Source: Nonomuraea jiangxiensis (GTDB lineage Bacteria > Actinomycetota > Actinomycetes > Streptosporangiales > Streptosporangiaceae). Taken from it: a stretch of 64,000 nt of DNA. Under the pieces are notes generated by a model. The model was given only the letters and a program-made list of their open reading frames with translations, made no database searches and had not been told where the DNA came from. Below, one piece after another: positions 8,323 through 17,242 of this stretch. Both the position numbers and the translations under genes were made by a program. Numbering within the stretch: the first letter of the stretch is position 1; each line of letters begins with the position of its first letter. The DNA lies in the NCBI RefSeq assembly GCF_900099965.1, contig NZ_FNDJ01000003.1, forward strand, positions 558,001 to 622,000, read 5' to 3'.

Positions 8323-9344
8323 CCGTTTTCGGTCTGAAGGCGGCTGAGCGAGAAGCGGTGCTGGTGGAGCGGCTGGCGGAGCTGACCGAGCACCATCGTG
8401 CGGCCTGCCCGCCCTACCGGGGGATTCTCGACGCCATCGGCGCGGCGCCCCCTTACGAGCACGTGGCCGACCTGCCGTGGTTGCCGGTGCGGCTGTTCAA
8501 GACACACGAGTTGCGCAGCGTGCCCGCCGAGCGGGTGTTCCGGGTGCTGACCTCCAGCGGGACCACCGGGCAGCGGCCGAGCCGGGTCCACCTCGACCGG
8601 GAGGCGGCGGCGGCGCAGACGCGGATGCTGGCGGCCACGCTGCGGGTGGTGCTGGGCGAGCGGCGGTTGCCGATGCTGGTCGTCGACAGCCGCTCCGTCG
8701 TGCGCGACCCCGCCCTGAGCGCTCGCGGGGCCGGCGTTCTCGGCATGATGAACCTCGGCCGCGACCACACCTTCGTCCTCGACGAGCAGGGGCGGGTCGA
8801 CGCGGAGGCGGTCAAGTGCTTCCTGGCGCGGCACGGCAGCGAGCGGTTCCTGATCTTCGGGTTCACCTTCATGGTCTGGCTCTACCTGCGCGACCTCGGG
8901 GCCGACCTGGCCCATGGCGTTCTGATCCACTCCGGCGGGTGGAAGCGGCTGGCCGAGCAGGCGGTGGACAACGCCGAGTTCCGGCGGCGGCTGGCCGCTG
9001 AGTGCGGGCTGAGCAGGGTGCACAACTTCTACGGGATGGTCGAGCAGATCGGGACCATCTTCCTGGAGGGGCCCGGCGGGGACGGGCTCTACTGCCCCGA
9101 TTTCGCTGATGTCGTGATTCGTGATCCGGAGACCTGGGCGGAGGCGCCGCCCGGGGAGCCGGGGCTGATCGAGGTGGTCAGCACCTTGCCCACGTCCTAC
9201 CCGGGCCACGTGCTGCTGACCGAGGACCTCGGGGTGGTGCGGGGCGTGGACGACGGCTGCTGGCCGGGCAAGCGGTTCGAGGTGCTCGGCAGGTTGCCGC
9301 GGGCCGAGGCACGGGGTTGCGGCGACACGTTCGGGCGGGGCTGA
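8319..9344 (+). CDS. LuxE-like acyl-protein synthetase
   Basis: A 341-residue protein of the LuxE/PaaK-like adenylating family. It shows PWLPVRLFKTHEL, the adenylate loop RVLTSSGTTGQRPS, FLIFGFTFMVW, HSGGWKRL and HNFYGMVEQIG, all characteristic of LuxE acyl-protein synthetases. In bioluminescent bacteria LuxE activates a fatty acid as acyl-AMP, takes it on a cysteine and passes it to the LuxC reductase, which here is the next gene. No luxAB luciferase genes are present, so the aldehyde has another use. The ATG overlaps the ligase stop (ATGA) and the stop overlaps the luxC-like ATG, showing tight coupling. Confidence 0.82.
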   Translation: MTVFGLKAAEREAVLVERLAELTEHHRAACPPYRGILDAIGAAPPYEHVADLPWLPVRLFKTHELRSVPAERVFRVLTSSGTTGQRPSRVHLDREAAAAQTRMLAATLRVVLGERRLPMLVVDSRSVVRDPALSARGAGVLGMMNLGRDHTFVLDEQGRVDAEAVKCFLARHGSERFLIFGFTFMVWLYLRDLGADLAHGVLIHSGGWKRLAEQAVDNAEFRRRLAAECGLSRVHNFYGMVEQIGTIFLEGPGGDGLYCPDFADVVIRDPETWAEAPPGEPGLIEVVSTLPTSYPGHVLLTEDLGVVRGVDDGCWPGKRFEVLGRLPRAEARGCGDTFGRG

Positions 9345-10570
9345 TGGAAGACGGTCCCGCGCTGGAGGTGAGGTTCCCGGCCGCCACGGCCGTGCTCGTG
9401 GCCGGGCTGCTGGCGCAGCTGGGTGACGGCGAGCCTCTGCTGGTGGGTGACGAGCGGGTGCGCGCGTTCCTGGCGGCGTTCGGCAGGCGGCTGCTGCGGC
9501 CGGCGTCGGCGCGGCGGCATCCCGAGCTGGGATCGCTCGGCTTCTTCCTGCGGCCCAGCGAGCTGACCCGCACGGTCGAAGCGCTCGGCGGCGCGCACAT
9601 CCGCGTCCCGCGCGGCCTGGTCTTCCACATCCCGCCCGCCAACGTGGACACGGTCTTCGTCTACTCCTGGGCCCTGTCGGCCCTGATGGGCAACCGCAAC
9701 GTCGTACGCCTCTCGCCCCGCGCGGGCGTGGTCACCGAGGTCATCCTCGACACGCTGCACGAGGCGCTGGCCGAGGCCGACCCGGTGATCGGCGCCACGC
9801 AGCGGATCGTCTCCTACGACCGCTCCGACGCCGTCACCGCCGCGCTCTCGGCGGCCTGCGACCTGCGGGTGGTGTGGGGCGGGGACGGCAGCGTGCGGGA
9901 GATCCGGCGGCATCCGCTCGCCCCGCACGCCAGGGACCTGACCTTCCCCGACCGTTCCTCGTTCGCCGTGGTGCGGGCGGCGGCCTGGCTGGGCGCGCCG
10001 CGGGCGGCGCGGGTCGGCGCGGCCGAGGGGTTCGTCAACGACGGCTACTGGTTCGACCAGGCCGCCTGCTCGTCGCCGCGGACCGTGTTCTGGGTGGGGA
10101 CCCACGGCGAGTGCGACAGCGCCAGGGGCGACTTCACCGATCACGTGGAGCGGGTGGTGGCCGGGCGGGGGTGGACGGTGGACGCGGCGATGGCCGTGGA
10201 GAAGCGGGTCGCCACCTACGGGCTGGCCGTCGACGGGGTGGCCGAGCGGATCGAGTTCCGGGGCAACGCGCTGGCCAGCGTGACGCTGACCGACCCGGCC
10301 GCCGCGCCCCGGCGGTGGCTGGGGGCCGGGACGTTCGCGCACGCCAGGCTCGGCGGGCTGGCCGAGCTGGTCCCGCTGGTCGAGCGGCGGGACCAGACGA
10401 TGACGCATTTCGGGTTCGGCAGGGACGAGCTGGAGGAGCTGGCCAGGGGGCTGGCCGGGCGCGGGGTCGACCGCATGGTGCCGATGGGCGGCGCGTTGAG
10501 CTTTCACCGGGTGTGGGACGGGGTGGATCTGCCGGTCGAGTTCACACGTCTGGTGACCGTGACCGGCTGA
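9344..10570 (+). CDS. LuxC-like acyl-CoA/acyl-protein reductase
   Basis: A 408-residue protein of the LuxC family related to aldehyde dehydrogenases. It has the signature FDQAACSSPR around the catalytic Cys (residue 242), VFHIPPANVDTVF, and VVWGGDGSV. LuxC enzymes reduce an acyl thioester to an aldehyde with NADPH. With the LuxE-like partner in a one-base overlap it forms a complete acyl reductase pair. Placement between glycan genes suggests the aldehyde is used for a lipid-modified or branched sugar, or a lipid carrier modification, but this is inference. The next gene starts 19 bases on and may belong to the same transcript. Confidence 0.83.
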   Translation: MEDGPALEVRFPAATAVLVAGLLAQLGDGEPLLVGDERVRAFLAAFGRRLLRPASARRHPELGSLGFFLRPSELTRTVEALGGAHIRVPRGLVFHIPPANVDTVFVYSWALSALMGNRNVVRLSPRAGVVTEVILDTLHEALAEADPVIGATQRIVSYDRSDAVTAALSAACDLRVVWGGDGSVREIRRHPLAPHARDLTFPDRSSFAVVRAAAWLGAPRAARVGAAEGFVNDGYWFDQAACSSPRTVFWVGTHGECDSARGDFTDHVERVVAGRGWTVDAAMAVEKRVATYGLAVDGVAERIEFRGNALASVTLTDPAAAPRRWLGAGTFAHARLGGLAELVPLVERRDQTMTHFGFGRDELEELARGLAGRGVDRMVPMGGALSFHRVWDGVDLPVEFTRLVTVTG

Positions 10571-10589
10571 CCGTGATCGGACGGCTCGG

Positions 10590-12719
10590 ATGACGTTCGT
10601 GACGCGCCTGCTCGCCCGTCCTGTGGCGAAGGGGTGGGGCCGCTCCGGGTGGGTGCCCGCCGCGCTGGTGTTCGCCGGGGCGGTGGCCGTGTTCCTGTGG
10701 TGCGGGGTATCCGTTCGCGACGTGGCCGCGTTCGTGGCGTACGTCGGGGGTGCGGTGGCGCTGCCCGGGACGCTGGTGTGGCGGGCGCTGGCCGGGGGCG
10801 GGCGGTCGCCGGCGGAGGACGTCGCGGCGGGGCTGGCCCTGGGATACGCGATCGAGGTGCTCGCCTACATTCCGGCGCGGGCGGTGGGGGCGCCGCTGCT
10901 GGTCCTGGTGCCGCCGGTGGTGGTGATCGGGATCTTCGTCGCGGTGCCCGGGTTGCGGCGGCACTGGCGGGGGGACCGCTCCGGGGAGCGGATGCCGGGG
11001 TGGTGTGCCTGGGCGCTCGCGGGCGTGGTCGGCTATCTGATCATCTGGAGCACGATCCACCTGTATCGGGTGCCGGTGACCGCCGCGTACGTGGACATGC
11101 CGTATCACCTGGCGCTGGTCGGCGAGGTCAAGAACCACATGCCGCCCACGATGCCGACCGTGCTGGGCGAGCGGCTGGCGTATCACTGGTTCGTCTACGC
11201 CGACCTGGCCGCCACCAGCTGGGTCACCGGGATCGAGCCCGTGACGTTGGTCTACCGGCTGTCCACGTTGCCGATGACGGCGGCCATGGTGGTGCTGGTG
11301 GCGGCGATCGGGAGGCGGGCCGGGGGGTGGTGGGGGGCCGGGGTCGCGGCGGTCGGGGTCGCGTACTTCCTGTTCGGGCCGGTGCTGCACGAGGACGTGG
11401 TCTTTCCGACGCGCTCGATGTTCACGGCCTGGGCCAGTCCGACGCAGACGTTCGGGGCCCTGCTGTTCGCTCCCGTGGTGCTGCTGCTCGTCGGCGGGCG
11501 GCGGCCCTGGGCGGTGCTGGGGGTGCTGCTGCTGGCGCTGACCGGGGCCAAGGCCACCTTCCTGCCGCTGCTGCTGGCGGGGCTGGTGGTGGTGATGGCG
11601 GTGCAGGCGGTGCGGCGGGGGCCGTGGCGGGAGTGGGTGGGGCCGGCGGCGATGACGTCGGGGTGCCTGCTGATCGCGCACGTGGTGGTGTTCGGGCGGG
11701 GGGCGCACGGGACGGTCGTCGCGCCGTTCGCGACCATGCGGGACTTGTGGGGGGTGGTGGCGGGGGTCGGGATGCCGGAGCTGGCCTCCGTGTCGGCTGT
11801 GCCGCTGCTGGTGCTGACCGTCGTGCACCTGTTCTGCCTGGCGTGCGTGTGGGGCGGCGTGGCCGGGCTGGGGAGGCGGGTGCTGGAGCCGCCCGTGCTG
11901 CTGTTGCTGGGGATGGGGCTGGCCGGGATCGGCGCGGTGGTGGTGCTGGGGCATCCGGCGGCCTCCCAGCTGTACTTCCTCGAAGGGGTGCGGCCCTACC
12001 TGTCGATCGCGGCCGTGTGCGGGGCGCTGGCGGCGTGGCGGCCGGCGGTGCCGGGGGGCATGGTGGCGCTGGGAGCGGGGGGCGCCCTGCTGGCCTGGGT
12101 GGTCGAGGTGCCCGGGGGGCCGCTGGTCAGGGTCGTGGTGCCGTACCTGGTGCTCGGGGTGGCTGCGGCGGTGGTGGCGTGGCGGCGCCGGCACGTGCTG
12201 GCCGTGGTGGCGTTGCTGGCGGGGTACGCCGTGCCCGCCTCCGCGTGGGAGGTGGTGGGGCATGTCCTGCCGGATGAGGACAGGCGGGAGCGGCTGATTC
12301 CCGCGGGGGCGCGGGCGGCGGGCCGGTGGTTGCGCGAGCACTCCGCGCCCGGCGACGTCGTGGCCACCGACCTGCACTGCCGGTATCCGCAGTGGCGGAC
12401 GTGCGACAGCAGGCATCACTGGGTGTCGGGGTTCAGTGAGCGGCGGGTGCTGGTGGAGGGGTGGGCGTACGCCGAGAGCACGCAGTCGCGGACCGAGCTG
12501 TTCGTGACCTCCTATCTCGGGGTGCCGTTCGCGGACCCGGCGCGGCTGGCGGCGAACGACGCGGTGTTCCGGGCGCCGTCGGCGGAGAACGTCCAACACC
12601 TCGCCCAGAAATATGGCGTTAAATGGCTTTTCACCGGCCTAAATCCGAAATTGGGGAGATTTGCTCAATTGCGGTTCCGGAACGGCACCTCCGCCGTTTA
12701 TCGGATCCCCGAACGGTAA
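10590..12719 (+). CDS. Large polytopic membrane protein, GT-C glycosyltransferase-like
   Basis: A 709-residue protein with roughly 14-16 hydrophobic segments across the first 550 residues and a soluble C-terminal part (APGDVVATDLHCRYPQW, WAYAESTQSRTELF). An early loop carries AAYVDMPYHLAL and AYHWFVYADLA, acidic and His residues of the kind found in the first external loop of GT-C enzymes that use polyprenyl-phosphate sugars. That points to a wall or membrane glycosyltransferase working outside the membrane. No family is recognised with certainty. It follows the LuxC-like gene by 19 bases. The last 120 bases are less GC-rich than the rest, as is the gap that follows. Confidence 0.6.
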   Translation: MTFVTRLLARPVAKGWGRSGWVPAALVFAGAVAVFLWCGVSVRDVAAFVAYVGGAVALPGTLVWRALAGGGRSPAEDVAAGLALGYAIEVLAYIPARAVGAPLLVLVPPVVVIGIFVAVPGLRRHWRGDRSGERMPGWCAWALAGVVGYLIIWSTIHLYRVPVTAAYVDMPYHLALVGEVKNHMPPTMPTVLGERLAYHWFVYADLAATSWVTGIEPVTLVYRLSTLPMTAAMVVLVAAIGRRAGGWWGAGVAAVGVAYFLFGPVLHEDVVFPTRSMFTAWASPTQTFGALLFAPVVLLLVGGRRPWAVLGVLLLALTGAKATFLPLLLAGLVVVMAVQAVRRGPWREWVGPAAMTSGCLLIAHVVVFGRGAHGTVVAPFATMRDLWGVVAGVGMPELASVSAVPLLVLTVVHLFCLACVWGGVAGLGRRVLEPPVLLLLGMGLAGIGAVVVLGHPAASQLYFLEGVRPYLSIAAVCGALAAWRPAVPGGMVALGAGGALLAWVVEVPGGPLVRVVVPYLVLGVAAAVVAWRRRHVLAVVALLAGYAVPASAWEVVGHVLPDEDRRERLIPAGARAAGRWLREHSAPGDVVATDLHCRYPQWRTCDSRHHWVSGFSERRVLVEGWAYAESTQSRTELFVTSYLGVPFADPARLAANDAVFRAPSAENVQHLAQKYGVKWLFTGLNPKLGRFAQLRFRNGTSAVYRIPER

Positions 12720-12827
12720 AGATCTTTCACTCCCATGTAATCTTGCGGAAAAGTGGCACGCGCCTCGCTGGACGTCCCCTGCACCATTTCCATGGACCCA
12801 CGGCCACGAACAAAATCAGGGGATTCT

Positions 12828-14039
12828 ATGGACACGCGTGCCGCCACGGCGCCGAGCCCCCGCATCCTCGACATCGGCGCCGGACCGGCGAGCGTCGACA
12901 TCGTCATCCCCGTGCTCAACGAGGAGCGTGCCCTGCCCGGCTGCGTACGCACGCTGACCGCCTTCCTCGACACCGCCTTCCCGCTCCCCTGGCGCATCAC
13001 GATCGTGGACAACGGCAGCACCGACGCCACCTGGCCGGTCGCCGCCGGGCTGGCCAGGCAGTTCGAACGGGTGCACGCCCGCAGGCTCGACATCCGCGGC
13101 CGGGGCGCGGCCCTGCGCGCGGCGTGGCAGGACAGCCCGGCCGGCATCGTCGCGTACATGGACGTCGATCTCTCCACCGACCTCGGCGCCCTGTTCCCGC
13201 TGGTGGCGTCGGTGGCCAGCGGGCATTCCGAGCTCGCCATCGGCACCCGGCTGGCGCACGGCGCGCGTACCCGCCGCTCGCTGCGCCGCGAGGTGGTCTC
13301 GCGCGGCTACAACGCCCTGCTCAGGTACGGCTTCGGAGCGCGCTTCACCGACGCCCAGTGCGGCTTCAAGGCGGCCAGGACCGACGTGGTCAGGCCGTTG
13401 ATGGCGAAGGTCGAGGACGACTCGTGGTTCTTCGACACCGAGTTGCTCCTGCTGGCCGAGCACAACGGCCTGCGTGTGCACGAGGTGCCCGTCGACTGGA
13501 TCGAGGACGTCGACTCCCGGGTGAGGATCGTCCGTACGGCGTTCGACGACCTGAAGGGGCTGGCCAGGGTCGCCTGGGCATTGGCGATGGGCCGAGGCCG
13601 GGTCGAGGTGGCCAGGCCGGAGCCCACGCCCACGCATCCGGACGCCGTGGTCACCCGGCCCCGGGCGGTGCCGGTGACGAGATTCGTATCGTTCGCCGTG
13701 ATCGGCGCCATTTCCGCAATCCTGTACGCGCTCATCTACCTTCCGCTACGGGGCAGCTGGTCGCCGGAAATGACCAATCTCGGGGCGCTCGTCCTGGCCG
13801 GGATCATCAACATCGAGGCGAACCGCCGGTGGACCTTCAAAAGGCGCACCACCCCGCATTTCCGTGCGGCGATGCTCTTCATGGTCAATTTCCCGCTCAC
13901 CACCCTGGCCGTGCATGCCGTGCCCCCGGGCGCCGGGCGGGCGGCGGAGGTGGGCGCGGTCGTGGCCACGTACTGCCTGCTCACCCTGATCCACTTCGCC
14001 GCCCTGGACCGCTGGGTCCTCTCCCGTACGAGGTACTGA
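12828..14039 (+). CDS. GT2 glycosyltransferase fused to a GtrA-like membrane domain
   Basis: A 403-residue, two-part protein. Residues about 20-250 are a DPM1-like GT2 domain with VDIVIPVLNEERAL, TIVDNGSTDAT and the YMDVDLSTDL metal site; this type makes polyprenyl-phosphate sugars. Residues about 285-403 contain four hydrophobic segments and NIEANRRWTFKRR, the hallmark of GtrA flippase-like proteins. The fusion suggests one protein that makes and helps move a lipid-linked sugar, which the neighbouring GT-C-like proteins could use. The ATG at 12828 is chosen over an in-frame ATG at 12753 because AGGGG lies five bases before it and the frame upstream lacks family similarity. Confidence 0.8.
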   Translation: MDTRAATAPSPRILDIGAGPASVDIVIPVLNEERALPGCVRTLTAFLDTAFPLPWRITIVDNGSTDATWPVAAGLARQFERVHARRLDIRGRGAALRAAWQDSPAGIVAYMDVDLSTDLGALFPLVASVASGHSELAIGTRLAHGARTRRSLRREVVSRGYNALLRYGFGARFTDAQCGFKAARTDVVRPLMAKVEDDSWFFDTELLLLAEHNGLRVHEVPVDWIEDVDSRVRIVRTAFDDLKGLARVAWALAMGRGRVEVARPEPTPTHPDAVVTRPRAVPVTRFVSFAVIGAISAILYALIYLPLRGSWSPEMTNLGALVLAGIINIEANRRWTFKRRTTPHFRAAMLFMVNFPLTTLAVHAVPPGAGRAAEVGAVVATYCLLTLIHFAALDRWVLSRTRY

Positions 14040-14044
14040 CATCG

Positions 14045-14743
14045 ATGGACAGCTCTGACATCCGCCACCTGGTCGCGCTGGAGGACAGCCACTGGTGGTA
14101 CCGCGAGCGCCGGGCCATCCTGCGCAGGGAGCTGCGCGAGCTGGGCCGGCCCGGGCGGGCGCTGGACGTCGGCGCGGCGGGCGGCGGGAACACGCGGGTG
14201 CTGGTCGAGGCGGGCTGGGACGCGACGGCGACCGACCACTCCCAGGCGGCGGTGGACCTGGCCAGGGAGCGCGGGCTCAAGGCCGTGCGGGCGGACGCCC
14301 GGGCGCTGCCGTTCGAGCCGGGCAGCATGGACCTGGTGACCGCGTTCGACGTGCTGGAGCACATTCGCGAGGACCACCTGGTCGCCGAGGAGATCGCCAG
14401 GGTGCTGGCGCCGGGCGGCCATGCCCTGATCGCGGTGCCGTGCGACATGGCGCTGTGGTCCGCCCACGACGACGCCGTCGGCCATGTACGCCGCTACGGC
14501 CGCGAGTCGCTGACCATCGTCGTGGAGAAGGCCGGGCTGAAGGTCGATCGCGTCTGGAGCTGGAACGTGCTGCTCCGCCCGCTCGTGGAGCTGCACCGGC
14601 GCCGCTCCCAGGGCAGTGACCTGCGCAGAACGCCATTCCTGGTGAACGCGGGCCTGTCGGCCGTCGTACGGGCCGAGCGATATCTGCCGGTTAAATCGCT
14701 CAAAGGCGTGACATTGTTCCTACGTGCTCGTCTCGGTAGATAA
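14045..14743 (+). CDS. Class I SAM-dependent methyltransferase
   Basis: A 232-residue methyltransferase with motif I LDVGAAGGGNTRVL, the acidic ATDHS segment, DARALPFEPGSMDLV and the FDVLEHI and LAPGGHALIAVP motifs of ubiquinone/menaquinone-like methyltransferases. The N-terminal segment LVALEDSHWWYRERR is common in enzymes of surface-sugar loci. The ATG at 14045 lies five bases after the stop of the GT2-GtrA gene, so the two are co-transcribed. The substrate is not evident; a sugar of the same glycan is likely. Confidence 0.75.
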   Translation: MDSSDIRHLVALEDSHWWYRERRAILRRELRELGRPGRALDVGAAGGGNTRVLVEAGWDATATDHSQAAVDLARERGLKAVRADARALPFEPGSMDLVTAFDVLEHIREDHLVAEEIARVLAPGGHALIAVPCDMALWSAHDDAVGHVRRYGRESLTIVVEKAGLKVDRVWSWNVLLRPLVELHRRRSQGSDLRRTPFLVNAGLSAVVRAERYLPVKSLKGVTLFLRARLGR

Positions 14744-14808
14744 CAGTGTTCAGAACGAGATGTAAAGCGCGCACCTAACGGGATGGTCGTGGCTTTAAGC
14801 TATAGCCC

Positions 14809-15492
14809 GTGGTGATTAATGCCCTGATCGCGGCCTCGCTGGCCCTTACCTCGACAATGGCCCCGACCACCGCCGCCCCGGCGAGCGTGGACTGCGCCCG
14901 GGTCAAATGTCTGGCCCTGACCTTCGACGACGGACCGGGCGAGCACACGCCCACCCTGCTCAAGCTGCTCAAGAAGGAAAAGGTCAAGGCCACCTTCTTC
15001 CTGGTGGGCAAGCGGGTGGTGCAGCGCCCTGCGCTCGCCAGGCAGGCGCTCGCGGAGGGGCACGCGATCGGCAACCACACCTACTCCCACGCCTCGCTCC
15101 CCACCCGCCTGGACAACGAGATCCTCGACGAGCTCAAGGTGAACCAGGAGGTCATCGAGAAGGCCACGGGCTATCGGCCGACGATGTACCGCCCGCCGTA
15201 CGGGCACACCGACCAGCGGGTGCTCACCCTGGCCAACCAGGTGAACCTCGCCGAGATCCTGTGGACCGGCACGACGCTCGACTGGAGCCTGAAGGACGCC
15301 GCGAAGATCAAGGCGGCGGCGCTCAAGCTGGCCAAGCGCGACGGTGTGATCCTCATGCACGACACCGAGCCGGCCACCGTCAAGGCCATGCCCGGCATCA
15401 TCAAGGAGCTGAAGAAGCAGGGCTACCACCTCGTCACGGTGCCGACGCTGCTGCGGGGCAAGGGCCCGATGGCAGGAACGAGCTACTTCTAG
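14809..15492 (+). CDS. Secreted polysaccharide deacetylase (NodB homology)
   Basis: A 227-residue protein with a short hydrophobic N-terminus (ALIAASLALTSTM, then an Ala-rich stretch) that looks like a signal peptide, and a full NodB domain: TFDDGP (catalytic Asp and metal Asp), HTYSH (metal His pair), RPPYG, TLDWS and ILMHD. It should remove N-acetyl groups from an amino-sugar polymer outside the cell, in peptidoglycan or the glycan made by this island. The start is one of two adjacent GTGs (14809, 14812) without a clear ribosome site; TAAGCT eight bases before the first would fit a leaderless transcript. It is an independent unit after a 65-base gap. Confidence 0.85.
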   Translation: MVINALIAASLALTSTMAPTTAAPASVDCARVKCLALTFDDGPGEHTPTLLKLLKKEKVKATFFLVGKRVVQRPALARQALAEGHAIGNHTYSHASLPTRLDNEILDELKVNQEVIEKATGYRPTMYRPPYGHTDQRVLTLANQVNLAEILWTGTTLDWSLKDAAKIKAAALKLAKRDGVILMHDTEPATVKAMPGIIKELKKQGYHLVTVPTLLRGKGPMAGTSYF

Positions 15493-15524
15493 CGGATCCC
15501 TCGGTAAATCCGGGATCGTGAACC

Positions 15525-16982
15525 ATGCGCGAGTCCATTACCGCTGTCCGGCCGAGACCATGGGCCGCGCTCGCGACCTTCCTGACCCTGCAGGCGGTGC
15601 TCGCATGCTGGTGGGCGGCGTTCTACCCCGGCCTGTTCAGCCGTGACTCGGTCCTGTACCTGAGTCACACGCTGGCCGGGCCGTGGGTGAGCGACCATTC
15701 CGTGCTCTACGACGCCCTGTTGTGGCTGAGCTTCACCAGGACGGGGGACCTGGGCGCGGTCACGTTCGCCCAGACGACGGCCATGGCGCTGGCGCTGACG
15801 TACCTGGCGCGGTCGCTCATCGCGCTCGGCGCGCCACGCCTGCTCACGACCGTCGTCGCCGTGCTCATGCCGGTGGCGCCGCCGGTGGGCGCGTTCGCGG
15901 TGACCTTGTGGAAGGACGTGCCGTTCACGATCTGCGCGGTGGCGCTGGCCGGGGTGTGCGCGCGGATCGCGGTCCGGCGGGCCGTGACCGGGCCGGCGCT
16001 GGCCGGGCTCGGGGTGCTCATGACGGCGCTGGGGTTGTTCCGTGCGAACGGCTTCCTCGTCGTCGGCGTCGCGGTGGTGGCGCTTGTGGTGATCGTCACG
16101 GCCCTGCGAGTCCGCGTGCTGCTCGTCGGCACCGTCGCCGCCGCCGTGCCGCTGCTGCTCACCGAGCTGGTGTTCCCCCGGTTCGGGATCCGGCCGCCGT
16201 CCAGGACGTACGTCTATCACACCGCCTTCGGGGACATCGCGGTCGCCTACCGGGATCGTCCTGAGCTGTTCAGCGAGCAGGACAAGGCACTCCTGGCCTC
16301 CGTCGCGCCGTTGACGCGCTGGTGGGAAGGGGGGACCTGCCACACGATCAATCCGCTGATCTGGCGGGGGGACTTCAGCTGGCAGGCGGCGGACGCGCAC
16401 GCCGGGGAGCTGCTGGCCCTGTGGCGGCGGCTGCTGGTGTCCGCACCCGGGACGATCGTGGACACCCGGCTGTGCCGGGGCGCCATCGCGTGGCGGCCGG
16501 TGCAGGACGAGCAGGCCGTCGGCGGGATGACATACCGGTTCTCCCTGCGGCCGAACGCCGACACCTACGTGGGTCCCACCAAGGTGCCCGACTTCCCGGG
16601 GCGGTGGGTCTTCTCGCTGCGGCCGCTGTCGCAGGAGCTGTACTTGGTGGCCACCGCGTGGCTGACGGGCTCGCTGGCTCCCCGCTACGACTGGGCGCTG
16701 TGGCGGGGGGCCGGGTGGGCGTACCTGTCGTACCTGGCGGTGGGGGCGGCCGCGTGGGCACTGCGCAACCGGTACGTGCTGGCGGTGGCCGCCGTGGTGG
16801 CTGGGCAACAACTGGCGATCCTGGCCAACATCTCGGCCCAGGACTTCCGATACATGGCCTCACCAATCCTCATCGGGGCACTGCTGGTGCCGTTGCTGGC
16901 GGGGGCTGTGGGGCGATCGGGTGCCCGGCTCGTACGGCTCGCCCGGCGAACGCCCGTGGACCCTCGGCCCGAGCAAGCGTGA
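15525..16982 (+). CDS. Polytopic membrane protein, DUF6020/GT-C-like
   Basis: A 485-residue protein with about ten hydrophobic segments. The first external loop has FYPGLFSRDSVLYL and WVSDHSVLYDALL, with acidic and His residues arranged as in GT-C glycosyltransferases and DUF6020 proteins. Next come VTLWKDVPF and a soluble loop (residues about 235-365) with paired cysteines (GGTCHTINP, DTRLCRG). A role in adding a lipid-linked sugar to a glycan outside the membrane is plausible; I do not claim more. It follows the deacetylase by 32 bases and is the last gene of the glycan island. Confidence 0.6.
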   Translation: MRESITAVRPRPWAALATFLTLQAVLACWWAAFYPGLFSRDSVLYLSHTLAGPWVSDHSVLYDALLWLSFTRTGDLGAVTFAQTTAMALALTYLARSLIALGAPRLLTTVVAVLMPVAPPVGAFAVTLWKDVPFTICAVALAGVCARIAVRRAVTGPALAGLGVLMTALGLFRANGFLVVGVAVVALVVIVTALRVRVLLVGTVAAAVPLLLTELVFPRFGIRPPSRTYVYHTAFGDIAVAYRDRPELFSEQDKALLASVAPLTRWWEGGTCHTINPLIWRGDFSWQAADAHAGELLALWRRLLVSAPGTIVDTRLCRGAIAWRPVQDEQAVGGMTYRFSLRPNADTYVGPTKVPDFPGRWVFSLRPLSQELYLVATAWLTGSLAPRYDWALWRGAGWAYLSYLAVGAAAWALRNRYVLAVAAVVAGQQLAILANISAQDFRYMASPILIGALLVPLLAGAVGRSGARLVRLARRTPVDPRPEQA

Positions 16983-17242
16983 GACCGCAACAGTCCGTCC
17001 GGTGCTCACTCTGGACATTCCCTACGGGGACAAGGCCGCACTTTCCTTCGACGAACACCGCTCATCGTCGAGATCGCCAGCCCGGGTACGTAGTCAGGAC
17101 GGCCCCGCGCCGGCGTTCATACCACCCAGCCGGTAAAGAAGGCGCCGTTGCGGCGGCCCGCCACGTGCGGGTCAGCCGGCGTCACCCTGGAGGCGCTGTG
17201 CCCCGTACGGCGGGTGGCGTGCCGTTGGCTCCGCCGTACGAG
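16983..17242. other. Non-coding spacer between the glycan island and guaA
   Basis: No convincing gene is visible here. Short overlapping open frames show no coding character. The only structure seen is a weak inverted element around 17156-17171 (CCCGCCACGTGCGGG). The 3' part of the spacer is covered by the tandem terminator-like repeat described next. Confidence 0.5.

Noticed and set aside
6031-10570. A bioluminescence (lux) operon
   Set aside because: LuxE and LuxC relatives are present, but there is no luxA/luxB, luxD or flavin reductase in the window.
12623-14743. 706-codon frame running from the GT-C gene into the methyltransferase
   Set aside because: Only the last 232 codons (from 14045) have methyltransferase motifs; the rest is an off-frame reading of the GT2-GtrA gene.
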